NCBI RefSeq assembly: GCF_017591435.1
Contig: NC_059289.1
Location: forward strand, 20,990,806-21,054,805
Length of the DNA: 64,000 nucleotides
Origin: Portunus trituberculatus
Lineage: Eukaryota > Arthropoda > Malacostraca > Decapoda > Portunidae
Direction of reading: 5' to 3'
The notes under the pieces are model-generated. The model was not told where the DNA came from. It was given only the letters and a program-made list of their open reading frames with translations, and made no database searches. A program made the position numbers and the translations under genes. Positions 32,177 through 42,283 of this stretch are shown in pieces (within the stretch, counting starts at the first letter, position 1; every line of letters begins with the position of its first letter).

Positions 32177-32402
32177 TTACCTATTTGTATTTACCTATTT
32201 GTGTATTACAGGGCCTGAGCTAAGCTCTCTGTGTCCTGTCTCCTTGTCCATTCCTGTCATAACTCTCTTTCATCTGATTGACACACACCGCATCAACGAC
32301 ATGACTGCTCAGTTTATTCCACTTATCAATGCTACGATGCGGGAAACTGTATTTTCTCACGTCATTTAGACAGATGTCCTTTATTAGCTTTTTTCCATGT
32401 CC

Positions 32403-33590
32403 TCAGAGATAATTACTTGTGGTCACCTTTATCAACTCTCTATCCAGTATGTCAATCTTGTTCACCAATTTATACATAGTTATCATGTCTCCTCTTGTTC
32501 TTCTCTCTTCTAATGTGGTCAGCCCCAGCTTCCTCAGTCTTTCCTCATAGTCTAACTCCCTGAGTCCTGGTACCATCCTTGTTGCCAGCCTTTGTACCCT
32601 TTCTACCTTCTTCACATTTTTCTTCATATGCGGTGACCAGACACATGCTGCATATTCTAGCTGGGGTCTTATTAAGGTACATAATATCTTCTTCATCATT
32701 CCTTCATCTAGGTAGTGGAATGCAAGGCCAATATTTTGAAGCATGTTGTATGTTTTCCCAAAAAATCTTGTTAATGTGTTTCTCCGGTGACAAAGTGTTT
32801 TGCAAGGTTACTCCTAAGTCTTTCTCCTCATTGGTCTCTTTAATTTTCTCATCACCCAGCCTGTAGTCCCAGTTTGGTCTGTATCTACTTCTTCCCATTT
32901 TCATAACATGGGTCTTGTCTATATTAAATTCCATCTGCCACTCTTTACTCCACTCATATATTTTATCAAGATCTTCCTGTAACTTTTTACAATCTTCCAC
33001 ATTCTTTACTCTCCTCATAATTTTAGTATCGTCCGCAAACATGTTCATATAACTGTCAATTCCTACTGGCATATCATTAACATAAATAAAAAAACATGAT
33101 GGGACCAAGCACTGACCCTTGTGGAACTCCACTGGTTACCTTCTTCCACTCGGACTTCTTTCCTCTCACCACTGTTCTCATTTCTCTTCCCATTAAGTAA
33201 TTTTCCATCCATTTTGCTAGTTTATCATTTACTCCTCCAGTCATCTTTAGTTTCCACATCAGTCTATTATGTGGTACTTTATCAAAGGCCTTTCTCAAGT
33301 CCAGGTAGATAGCATCCACCCATCCCTCTCTATGTTGCAGTATGTCAGTCACTCTTGAATAAAAACATAATAAATTGGATACACACGATCTTCCTTTTCT
33401 GAAACCAAACTGCCTTTCACTCAGAATGTTTTCACTTTCTAGATACTCACTCCACTTAGCTTTAATTACTTCTTCACATACCTTGCACAATATACTAGTC
33501 AACGATACTGGTCTTTAATTTAGCGGTTCCATTCTACTACCATTCTTATATATAGGCACAATGTCAGCTCTTTTCCACTCTTTCGGGACT
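32403..33590 (-). pseudogene. CR1-like reverse transcriptase, copy 8
   Basis: RT at 33077-33502 (FGFRKGRSCVSNLLCFYS, YLDLRKAFDKVPHNRLMWKL, SGVPQGSVLGPIMF), catalytic FADDTKIMRR at 32704-33132, C-terminal block at 32403-32744 (RPQLEYAACVWSPHMKKNVK, LEERRTRGDMITMYKLVNKI). A stop lies at about 33505 (PLN then TAA) and frames change near 33080 and 32720. The RT N-terminal segment is lost in the internal deletion. Confidence 0.82.
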
Positions 33591-34017
33591 AATCCTGTTC
33601 GTATGGAGGTATGTATACTGTTATAATATTAATGTCCCTCTTGCCATCTGTTATAAGCATACTTATCACTTCCTCATTTCTCTTACTATAGTTCACCTCC
33701 TTCACTATCAGATCTTCCTTAGTAAGAACCATTATACCACCACCTCCTTTATTTTTTCTATCATTTCTCCATACTTTGTAGTGTTTTACAACAAACCAGT
33801 CTAGCTTTATTTCGGGCCTTAGCTTTGTTTCCACTACACACATTATGTCCGGTTCGTTATTTCTTAGGTAATCCATACATTCTAGCCTCTTAGACAGAAA
33901 TCCATCTATATTTGTGTAAGTCACTTGTATTCCATTCCTAGTCTCGTTCTTCCATGTAATGTCTATTCCGTCTGTTTTATCCACCACTTCTTTAGCCTCC
34001 CATTTCTCATCCTCCAA
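33589..34017 (-). pseudogene. CR1-like endonuclease N-terminal half, copy 8
   Basis: Reads IQVTYTNIDGFLSKRLECMD, DIMCVVETKLRPEIK, YKVWRNDRKNKGGGGIMV and ITVYIPP, then stops at the deletion junction. The GDFN and SDH catalytic motifs are absent, so no nuclease could form. Confidence 0.78.
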
Positions 34018-34910
34018 AAAAACTTGATCTTTTCCTCCTCTGTTCTTTCGTCATTCCTCTCTTTCACTTCAGTTACAAGCTCTTTTATTTTCATTCGCTC
34101 ATCCTGTGACATATTTCTTCTTATGTAAATTGTTTTGGTTTCCTCAGAGTCCTTAAGTTTCCAAGCCCTCCTCAACAAGGCCTCAGCTGCCACCTGAGAC
34201 TTTAATTTCAATTTTAATGGTCTATTCTTGCCTTCCTCAAAAGCTCCTAATCTCACACTTTCTTCTACCTCAGCATATAGGTCCTCTTCTTCCACAGAGA
34301 TCTTGTTCAGTAAAGACTTAATCCTGTCATTTTCCTTATCCCTCCTGTCCTGCCAGTTCCTGTTATTTTTTTCCCTCAATCCTATTATGATCACACATTT
34401 TTTCTTTTCAGCAATATCTCTCACCACATACTCATTTTCCTTTAGTGCCTTTACCATTTCCCTCTGTGTAATCCCTTTATTTTCCTCTTCCTGCTTTTTT
34501 GCTATCTCCCTAAAGGACCTTTATACCTCCTGATGTTCATGGTTCACTTCTTTCATCCTGGTATCAATTAGATTAAGGCATTCCTCCTTCCTCAAGTCCC
34601 CTTCGGATATTTTCATCTCCATTTCCAGGAGTTTAGCCTTCATCTCTTCACATTGATTCCTTAGTTGTTGGTTTTCTTTCTCCATCTCTACTTTTTCCTT
34701 CAATAGCTCTTTATTCGCTATCGTTAACAAATAGATATCTTTTTTGAACGAATCATTCTCGGCTATAACTCTATCCAGTTTTTCTTCTATGGACAAAATG
34801 TTTAGGAACTTACTTTCCAGTGCCTGAACTCTTGCATCCATATCTAATTTCTCCAGTCCTCTTGGCATAGTTACAAAACCTTCAAAGTCCCGGGCTTGTC
34901 TAGATGCCAT
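33963..34910 (-). pseudogene. CR1-like ORF1 protein, copy 8
   Basis: 34521-34910 (MASRQARDFEGFVTMPRGLE, then coiled coil LLKEKVEMEKENQQLRNQC) and 33963-34457 (KKCVIIIGLREKNNRNW, PLKLKLKSQVAAEALLRRAW, KLKDSEETKTIYIRRNMSQ). This copy has the uninterrupted TIYIRRN site where copies 3 and 5 carry TA repeats. One frame break lies at about 34500. The RRM-like region followed by a basic ER-rich tail is the usual ORF1 plan here. Confidence 0.75.
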
Positions 34911-35115
34911 ATTTGTTATCGTCAGCTAATTACGGCCAAAACAATCACCGCCCACACTCTCCTCTCAGGGACCACTCTCCATATCCCTCACTTTCAACAC
35001 TATGCGACAGTAGGACATTAACAGGACACTAACTTAGAGATACCCGGGCCCTGTAACACCATAGGTATTTTCCTTCTTCCCGTCCGCAGCCGGAGACGAG
35101 CCGTCCTTTCTCAGC

Positions 35116-35116
<1 letters not shown>

Positions 35117-35208
<92 letters not shown>
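35117..35208. repeat. Compound (GT)n(TA)n microsatellite at 5' end of CR1-like copy 8
   Basis: 34 bp of GT followed by 58 bp of TA. With 28046-28090 and 32111-32174 it is the third piece of one GT array split by copies 7 and 8. Confidence 0.96.
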
Positions 35209-35212
<4 letters not shown>

Positions 35213-35500
35213 CACTATGTATCACCACCCACACCACTTCCATCATCCTTGAAATACAACTTGTGATAAGTTGCCAGTTTGTCATTACAAATTATAAAGT
35301 CATACTAATCAATGAAATGATGACTGTATTGTTGGTTAACTCACGACTAATTCAGTGGTTCCTCATAGGAAATTTTTTGGTGAAATATCGTATTAATGAA
35401 AGGTTTAACTGAAAACTTTACCTTTTCAATCTTTTCCTTGAAATTTTTTTTGGGGATTATTTAACTAGTCATCTTTTAAACTGGTAATGTTTTGTTGCAG
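35209..35500. other. Amphiphysin intron end; no other feature seen
   Basis: Ends with TAATGTTTTGTTGCAG, the acceptor of the last coding exon. Confidence 0.6.
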
Positions 35501-35581
35501 GAGGAAGGCTGGCTGACTGGTGTTAAAGAAAGCACCAACGAGAAGGGTCTTTTCCCAGCCAACTTCACCCGTCCTATGTAA
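35501..35581 (+). CDS. Amph: Amphiphysin, terminal coding exon (second half of SH3)
   Basis: 27 codons including the TAA stop (35579-35581): EEGWLTGVKESTNEKGLF, then PANFTRPM. It joins in phase 0 to PEEQ of the previous exon and completes the SH3 domain: the GW dipeptide whose Trp stacks on PxxP ligands, the GLFPANF strand with the conserved Pro, and the final 3-10 helix. The protein ends three residues after the SH3 domain, as in amphiphysins generally. Together the two SH3 exons give a domain of normal length with no damage. The intron between them is 8.4 kb. Confidence 0.94.
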   Translation, partial: EEGWLTGVKESTNEKGLFPANFTRPM

Positions 35582-37800
35582 GGCACGACAGCTACCACTC
35601 AGGCACCTTCCACCTCATGGAAGATGAAGACTCCCTCACATCTCACATAATTCTTACTCTTGTTATTAATACTGATTTTTCCAATACTACTCTTTCATCA
35701 TAATGTGCCACCTGGTTGGCAGGGAATTCTACTTGATTAATGGAATTTAAACTGAGCACTTAGAAAGTGCACTTATCAGTTTCAAGTTCCAGTACATTTG
35801 TTTATGGTTTGTGATGATCCATATTTGGATCAGTGCCAAACCCTTGTTAGTTTTGTGTTGTGAGATTCTCTCCCTCCCTCATCTGTCTTCTTTAATGTAG
35901 TGTACATTTTATAACCATTAATACCTACTCCTTCCCAAAATGTATGTGCTTACCACTGCTACTGCTAATTTAATGTGTTGTAAGAGAAAACAAGAAAATT
36001 ATTTACACTGCCCTTAAAAAGAAAAAGTTAGATAGGGTCACCTGTAGAAATCCACAGGAACTTCTAAGTTTGGTGTCAGAATGGCATCATGTGTCACTGT
36101 TAGCAGCAGTAGCATTGCTGTGTGGTGGATAGACAAGCAGCAGTCATCTTTATGATGGTTTCACTGAGGCTTGTTATATGCCATTGGCCTACTGGCATCC
36201 CACAAGACCCCATAATGATGGTGTGTCTAGGATAGAACTTTCCCTCATGGAGTAAGAAACCTATGCAGCTTTACATAGTAAGAACCTGAGAACTGTCTCT
36301 GCACTGGAGCTGCTGTCTTTTAGTAGGTGTGTAGAGATCCCTAATTATTGCCTTTTTTTTTTTTTTTTTTTTTCATTTTTTTATTTATTGATAATTTAGT
36401 TCTAAGATAATTGTTATGTTTCTGAATGTTTATTATATGATCTGATATTTCAATACTCCTTATTTTAACTGAAAATGTAATATTTGTAGTATTATTTGCA
36501 ATTGAAACTTTATATTGGCTTGGTAAGCATTGTAATCTTAGAAAAGATTACCAAGAATTACCAGGTCAAAAGACTGTCATAATGAATGCACTACTTTGTT
36601 TTGCCTGACACAGCTGTTTGAGAACCTCATATTTTGCACACCAAAATAAAATAAAATTTACTCTTGACCCTTCATATGTATAGAAAAAAACAAACAAACA
36701 AACAAACATAATTTTTTTGTTTCTTTTCAGGTGCATGCAATAAGTTTCCTTGATTAAGAATATATTCTAGTTTAGTTTAGTTTCTGAGGTTATCTTGCAC
36801 CTTGTGTGCCATGAAGTGCACTGGTTAACAGTCCAGCAGTCAGTGCAGTGGGTGTGGTAGTTTCCCTCAGATATCTACCACATTTGTCTACAGCAACTTA
36901 AGTAATGTTGTGTAAATAATGCTCTTGAATATAAGGAGACCATTGTAAATAGTTATTCAGATGTAAATAAAATATAAGGCAGAGTCTGTCATGTAAAGAT
37001 GGTCTCAGAATTATGTATATAATAGAAGTTATGATGAAGGAAATCTTGTTATTTACTTCATACAAATGATAAGTGGAGTCTTGAGGCTCCAGGAATACCT
37101 GGTCATTGTACTGAAATTATTAAATTTAGAAAAATTTCTGCAGACAGTGACTGAATGATCATTAGGTCTCCAGAGTTGGACATACAGATGTGCCATGTAC
37201 CAAAACAGGTACTTAATTAGCTACTAATATTACTTTATGTAATCTGTTTTAACCCACTAGTGTCACCCTTGGTGTCATGTTGCTCACCCTTCCATTTTTG
37301 TCTTGTTAAGGAGCTTTAGAATTATGAACATGAAAGTCCTTGTCCTTTTCCAGTTGCAGAAGTTTTTAGTAACTCAAAAAATATGGTGCCTTGATGCAGT
37401 TTGCCTTGTATAGATAGATCATTTGATATGAGATTTTACTAATGAATCATGTCAACCTTGCCCGGCTCATGAAGGGTGCAGCGTGGCCATGCGACTGTTA
37501 CCCTGGTGTGGGAGCTGTGAGGGGCCAGCGTGCTGGAGGGGCACATACATAGTGAATGCTCAGCAGAGATTTTCTTTGTCAGCAAAGTGTTGTACAAAGC
37601 TGCTTCAAATTTTATTTGATCAGTTTTGATTCATCACAAAGTATGATTTATACATGGTTATAACATGAAGTGTTTGGCAGAGCTGCTCTGCCTGTGCTCC
37701 CATCTTGACTTGCAGTCAGGAACCAAGTATGAATGGTCATTTATTCTTACTATTTTTACTTGTAACATCAGTGCTAATAAAATAATGGAGCCTGTAACAG
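35582..37800 (+). other. Amph: Amphiphysin 3' UTR with candidate poly-A signals
   Basis: No coding potential. AATAAA hexamers occur at 36645-36650, 36966-36971 and 37776-37781, so several 3' ends are possible; further AATAAA-like motifs appear to about 38200. The region has an intronless, AT-rich 3' UTR character with poly-T (36352-36374) and is almost free of transposons, unlike the introns, which suggests it is constrained or recently transcribed. Which site is used cannot be told. Confidence 0.6.
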
Positions 37801-38299
37801 AAGTTTTATTGACTTTGTCTATAATAATTTAATAGATTCAGTTGCAAGTAATAATTCCTCCTCTTTCCCATCAAAAATTTTTACTTGCTTTAATTTTGTA
37901 TGCATTACATATTCAACGATTTTTTTTAATGCCTGTGTTCCCCATTTATTTACTTACATAATATTTAATAATTCTATGTATCCTACCTGCCTGTGTGCAT
38001 GTGTACGAGTATGTGCTACCCTTCTCTCTCTCTCCCTTTTCCTCACACAGGACAATATTTTTGTAAAAGGACTAAGAACCTCATAAATGAAGCATATGTG
38101 TAACTTACATATTGCATATGTTTGAAACTGAATTCATAAATGTATTGATAAATAAGATTTTAAAAAATATACAGAATATGTACAAAAATATAACAAAACT
38201 AATAAATGCAAGATGAAATCAATGAAAAAAAATTGCCTTGCTTTCTAGTTGTAAGTCTAGGGTGGTGTTTGTATCAAATTTGCACAGTAAGTGATAAAT
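37801..38299. other. Intergenic; no gene seen
   Basis: AT-rich, with further AATAAA-like motifs near 38150-38200. It may still be 3' UTR of a long amphiphysin transcript. Confidence 0.4.
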
Positions 38300-38619
38300 T
38301 TTACTTTGGCAAATCAGCCTCTGCTGAGGTGAGCTAACCCATGAGATATGCTATGCTGCACCGCATCGTCAGTTGCTTGTGCATTCCAGCACCGGTCGGA
38401 CGTTCCTCCACTTGCTCGGCTCGCTATGCCGGCTTTTGCTACGTCACCTGTTCCCCAGGTATTTCTGCAGGCTGGATATGTGGTATGGGTTACGCCTGCC
38501 ACTGGACTATGGTATGGGTATGGGCCTGCCATATGATATGGTATGGGTTGGGCCTACCATGATACTGCCTTTGCTGTGTTTGGGGCACCGAGTTTCCATT
38601 TTTGTGCAGGGCGGCAGTC

Positions 38620-39753
38620 ATGTCCAGCTCTGATGACCAGCCTGCCCCTCTTCCTGAGGCTTCTCGTCGTGACGAGGAGAGGCAGAGTGACAGCAGTTCT
38701 TCGAGGGAGAGTCCTGGGGAATCTTCACATCGTGGAAGTGGCACCGGTGGCTCCGGGGAGCATTGACATTGCCGGCGCGACGCTTGTCGGCGCTCGGTGG
38801 TCATGTCACATGTAAACAAGCGGATTCGGCCCATTGTTACTGCCCGTTCACACTCCTCTCCTACTACGGCGAAGGTGTCTGAGCCTTCCTTTTGCCATGT
38901 ATTGGATGAAGTGGCGGTGTTGAGAGGTGAGGTGGTGAAATTGCGCGCCAGTACCCCGTCTGCCCCCCGGCCTGATGTGGACACTCAGCCCGGCTTTTCT
39001 CAGGGCCCAAAGCACTCAGGGTTGCGTCTGTCGCCAGGACGGGGCTCTGTTGATTCACGTATTGTCACTCCTAACTTTTCTGGTTTTCATTCTTCCAGTG
39101 GTGAGGATGGTGAGTTACGGCCCAATCCCCCACGGGGTAGTGTGTTGCTACAAAGTGCTAAGGCTCTGGGGCCTCCTGACAGTGTTTCAGAGGACATTGA
39201 CCAGCAGGTGGTGAGCATGGTGAATTTCCTGTTTGAAAAAGATATGCAGGATGACAAATATAAAGCCGTCTCTGAGGATGTGGTTACCAGACGTCCCGGC
39301 AACTATCCTGCGCTAGCCCCTGTGGAGTGTAACCCACAGATTTTGGGGGCCTTGAAAACTGACGCCAAGAAGGCTGACTATCGGCTCAAGGATGTAAGTG
39401 GTGACTTACAGATGGCAGATATTATTCTCACTAAATCACTCCTAGCTCTGGACCAACTTGCTCAGGAGGAAGGTAACATGGTGGTAGAACGGGAGGTTAC
39501 TCTTCTTAATGGTGCCTTAGCCCTGCTGGGCCATGCTAACTATCGCACCAACTTGGCTAGGCGCTTCATTATGAGGCGGGAGATAAATCGGGGTTTCTGG
39601 GGGAGGTCTGCCCACAGAAGTTTTTCTTCAAGGTTCCAGCCCTACAGTGCACAGCGACAGGGCTTCAGGGGTGCTCAGCAACACCCTTTGCCACGTCAAG
39701 AGATGGACTCAAAAAACGCCAGGAGCCGGGATCTCTACCGGCCCCAGCAGTAA
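38620..39753 (+). pseudogene. DIRS gag-like ORF1 with one in-frame stop
   Basis: The ATG at 38620 starts MSSSDDQPAPLPEASRRDEE; an in-frame TGA lies at 38764, and the same frame continues open from 38767 to 39753. The body has a Ser/Pro-rich N-terminal half and a conserved gag-like part (RRPGNYPALAPVECNPQI, then LKTDAKKADYRLKDVSGDLQ), ending in an R/F/Q-rich basic tail (RSFSSRFQPYSAQRQGFRG). The block with RP-x-N and a later R-x-x-D-x-RL-x-D-V is typical of DIRS gag proteins. One stop is the only visible lesion. If the TGA is ignored the length is about 377 residues. An internal ATG at 38797 would give 318 residues. Confidence 0.75.
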
Positions 39754-39797
39754 GGGAGGTTAGTGACTCATTTTCAGCTGGCAGACTCCGTCACTAC

Positions 39798-42283
39798 ATG
39801 CAGGAGTGGAAGATCACTAATGATCCTGTGATTTTGGACATTGTACAGCACTGTCATCTGGATATTCAGAAATCTGATATTGAGCATTTATTTTTTGGTG
39901 AGCTGTGCTATAAATTTAATTTAGAGGAGCAACTTATTATCAAGGAGGAGATTGACAGCCTTTTAGACCTTGGGGTTCTTGTGATTACAGAAAGACACCC
40001 AGAACAAGTTATTTCTCCCATTTTCCTGAGACCAAAGAAGGATGGTGGTTATAGGATGGTTCTAAACTTAAAGGAGCTTAACAAATATGTTCCTTATAAA
40101 CACTTTAAGATGGAGAATTTTGAGCAGGCTATTAGACTGATCAATGCTGGGGATTATCTTGCTTCCGTGGACCTTAAACATGCCTATTACTCTGTTAGGA
40201 TTGCGGAAGAGCAGCAGAGGTATTTATGCTTTAAGTGGGATGGCATTTTCTATCAGTTCACGTGTCTCCCTAATGGCTTTTCAGAGGGCCCGAGGATTTT
40301 TACTAAGTTGATGAAGCCCGTGTTTGCTGCACTCAGGGGTATGGGTTACACCATTACTAGCTTTATAGATGACAGTCTGCTGTGTAATCAGTCTAGGGCA
40401 GGTTGCATTGCTTGCATTAATGACACCATTGCTCTTTTGCAGAAGTTAGGTTTCTGCATTAACAGTAAGAAGTCTGTGTTGGTCCCTACCAGGTGTATTG
40501 AGTACTTAGGAAATGTGATTAATACTACTTCTATGACAGTTTCTTTACCTGAACGCAGGGTTCTCAAGGTTATGACTGCTTGTACGGATCTTATAAAAAA
40601 GTCCTCAGCTAGGATCCGGGAAGTAGCTAGGGTTATTGGTCTACTGGTGGCTGCCTTCCAGGCTGTGGAATTTGGCAAGTTGCATTACAGGCACTTAGAG
40701 AAAGAGAAAATTGCAGCTTTACAGACAGGCATTGGGGACTTTGAGCTCTGGATGCCCATAACAGATGCTATGAAGGCTGACCTGCAATGGTGGCTTGATA
40801 ATGTTGCTACACAGGTTCGAAAAATTTTTACTTCTGGCACTGAGATTGATTTGTATATGGATGCCTCCACTCTAGGTTTGGGTGGCCATCTCCAACATAG
40901 GTCTAGATCTGGCAGTTGGTCAATGGTTGAGAAGTCCTTGCATATTGATGCTCTGGAACTTAAGGCTATTTTATTTGCCCTTCAGGCTTTTCATCTTGAA
41001 CTCAAAGGGAAACATGTGCAGGTTTTTTGTGATAACACCATTGCCCTTTCCTATGTAAATGAGATGGGGGGTATAAAATCGGCCATGTGTAATGACATTG
41101 CGATTCAGATCTGGGACTGGTGTGTAGCTAATGATGCCTGGGTCACCTGTTCTCATATACCTGGAAAGGAGAACACGGCGGCAGACACCGCATCATGTAT
41201 TGTCAATGATAGGCATGAGTGGCAGCTCAATGTGCATATTTTCAGGCAGCTTTGTGGCACCTTCGGCTCCCCTGTTATAGATTTATTTGCGTCTAGGCTT
41301 AACAACCAAGTGCCTTTTTACTGCTCCTGGAGGCCAGACCAGGGGGCAGCACACTTTGATGCGTTCTCTCTGAACTGGGCACAATTTGAGCTATCTTATA
41401 TCTTCCTTCCATTTGCCTTAATTACTAGGTGCCTGCAGAAGTTGAAGGAGGAGGCGGCGCGTGCATGGATGGTTCTGCCGTTGTGGATGTCACAACCCTG
41501 GATGGGCCAGCTGCTTTGCCTGCTGGTGGCTCCTCCCCATCTTATTATGCTGAAGAAGGGGGTATTGAGTCACCCGTCATCTCGCGGGGGAGCACCTGGT
41601 CATGAAGCACACTCGGCTGATGGCGTGCTTGCTGTTGGGCAACAATTGCGAGCACGAGGCATTTCTGAGGCGGGTGCGGAAATCATCCTGGCCTCGTGGA
41701 AACCAGGTACAGCCAGGCAATACAAGCCACATATCACGCGGTGGTCACAATTTTGTGCTAGATGGGACGTCAATCCCCTTGCTCTCTCTCTATCAGACAT
41801 TATTAACCTTTTGTCTGCCAATTTTCCCAGGGACCTGGGTTATGAGGCGGTCAACACTGCGAGGAGTGCACTCTCTTCACTGGGCATTGTGATAGATGGA
41901 TGCCGAGCTGGTAACCACCCCTTGGTTACCCGCTTTATGAAAGAGGTTTTTAACCTTAGGCCCCCTATGCCCAGGTATACTGCCACTTGGGATGTTCAGC
42001 CGGTTCTTGCAGAACTTAAATCTATGTCCCCCTTGCACAACTTGTCCCTTAAGGACCTTACCCTTAAGCTTGTTATGTTGATGGCGCTGACCCATGCAGC
42101 GAGGGTGCAGACTTTGCATTTGTTAATTCTTACTGACATTAGTGTTGCTCAGTCCTATAATACTCTGAGATTGCGTGGTACTCTTAAGCAAGCCAGGCCG
42201 GGTTTCAATGTGTGTGAAGTTCGGTTGAAGGCTTATTCTCAGGATGCTAGTTTATGTGTCTGTGCCACTTTATCAGGGCTACG
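39798..42283 (+). CDS. DIRS polyprotein: RT, RNase H, MT-like region, truncated tyrosine recombinase
   Basis: Long open frame. RT at residues about 65-240: ISPIFLRPKKDGGYRMVLNL, LASVDLKHAYYSVRI, CLPNGFSEGPRIFTKLMKP and the catalytic FIDDSLL (about 40360). RNase H at about 350-470: DLYMDASTLGLGGHL, HIDALELKAILFALQAF, VFCDNTIALSYVNEMGG, HIPGKENTAAD; D, E, D and D are all present. Then the VIDLFASRLNNQ...SWRPDQ-FDAFSLNW block, the methyltransferase-like region of DIRS/Ngaro. The recombinase core-binding part starts about 620 (ASWKPGTARQYKPHITRWSQ) and the first catalytic Arg sits in ALTHAARVQTLHLL (about 42105). The H-x-x-R and Tyr are beyond the truncation; the last residues to 42356 are CR1 sequence in reverse. 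Start chosen at the first ATG; real translation may begin upstream by frameshift from ORF1. Confidence 0.88.

Larger units (their letters stand above)
32175..35116 (-). mobile_element. CR1-like LINE copy 8, both ends intact, internally deleted
   Basis: 2.9 kb. The 3' terminus is a doubled ATTTACCTATTTGT; the 5' end is at TCTCAGCG (35116), abutting GT. ORF1 starts at 34910 with a 5' UTR of about 205 bp. The endonuclease C-terminal half, linker and RT start are missing: the frame passes from VYIPP (about 33605) to EWKRADIVPIYK-like RT sequence. A third subfamily, diverged from copies 5 and 7. Confidence 0.85.
38300..42283 (+). mobile_element. DIRS-class (tyrosine recombinase) retrotransposon, 3' end lost
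   Basis: A gag-like ORF (38620-39753) followed by an RT-RNase H-MT-like-tyrosine recombinase ORF (39798-42283). This order with a recombinase in place of an integrase defines DIRS-class elements. The left boundary is not defined; coding-free GC-richer sequence starts about 38320, with a short repeat of TATGGTATGGGT near 38480-38560. The right end is cut at 42266-42285, where minus-strand CR1-like copy 9 begins, so the recombinase C terminus and right terminal repeat are gone. DIRS elements have split or inverted repeats rather than LTRs; none could be checked here. Confidence 0.85.

Noticed and set aside
38341..38633. Small overlapping frames upstream of the DIRS gag
   Set aside because: They lie in a short TATGGTATGGGT repeat and have no known motif; the gag frame begins at 38620.
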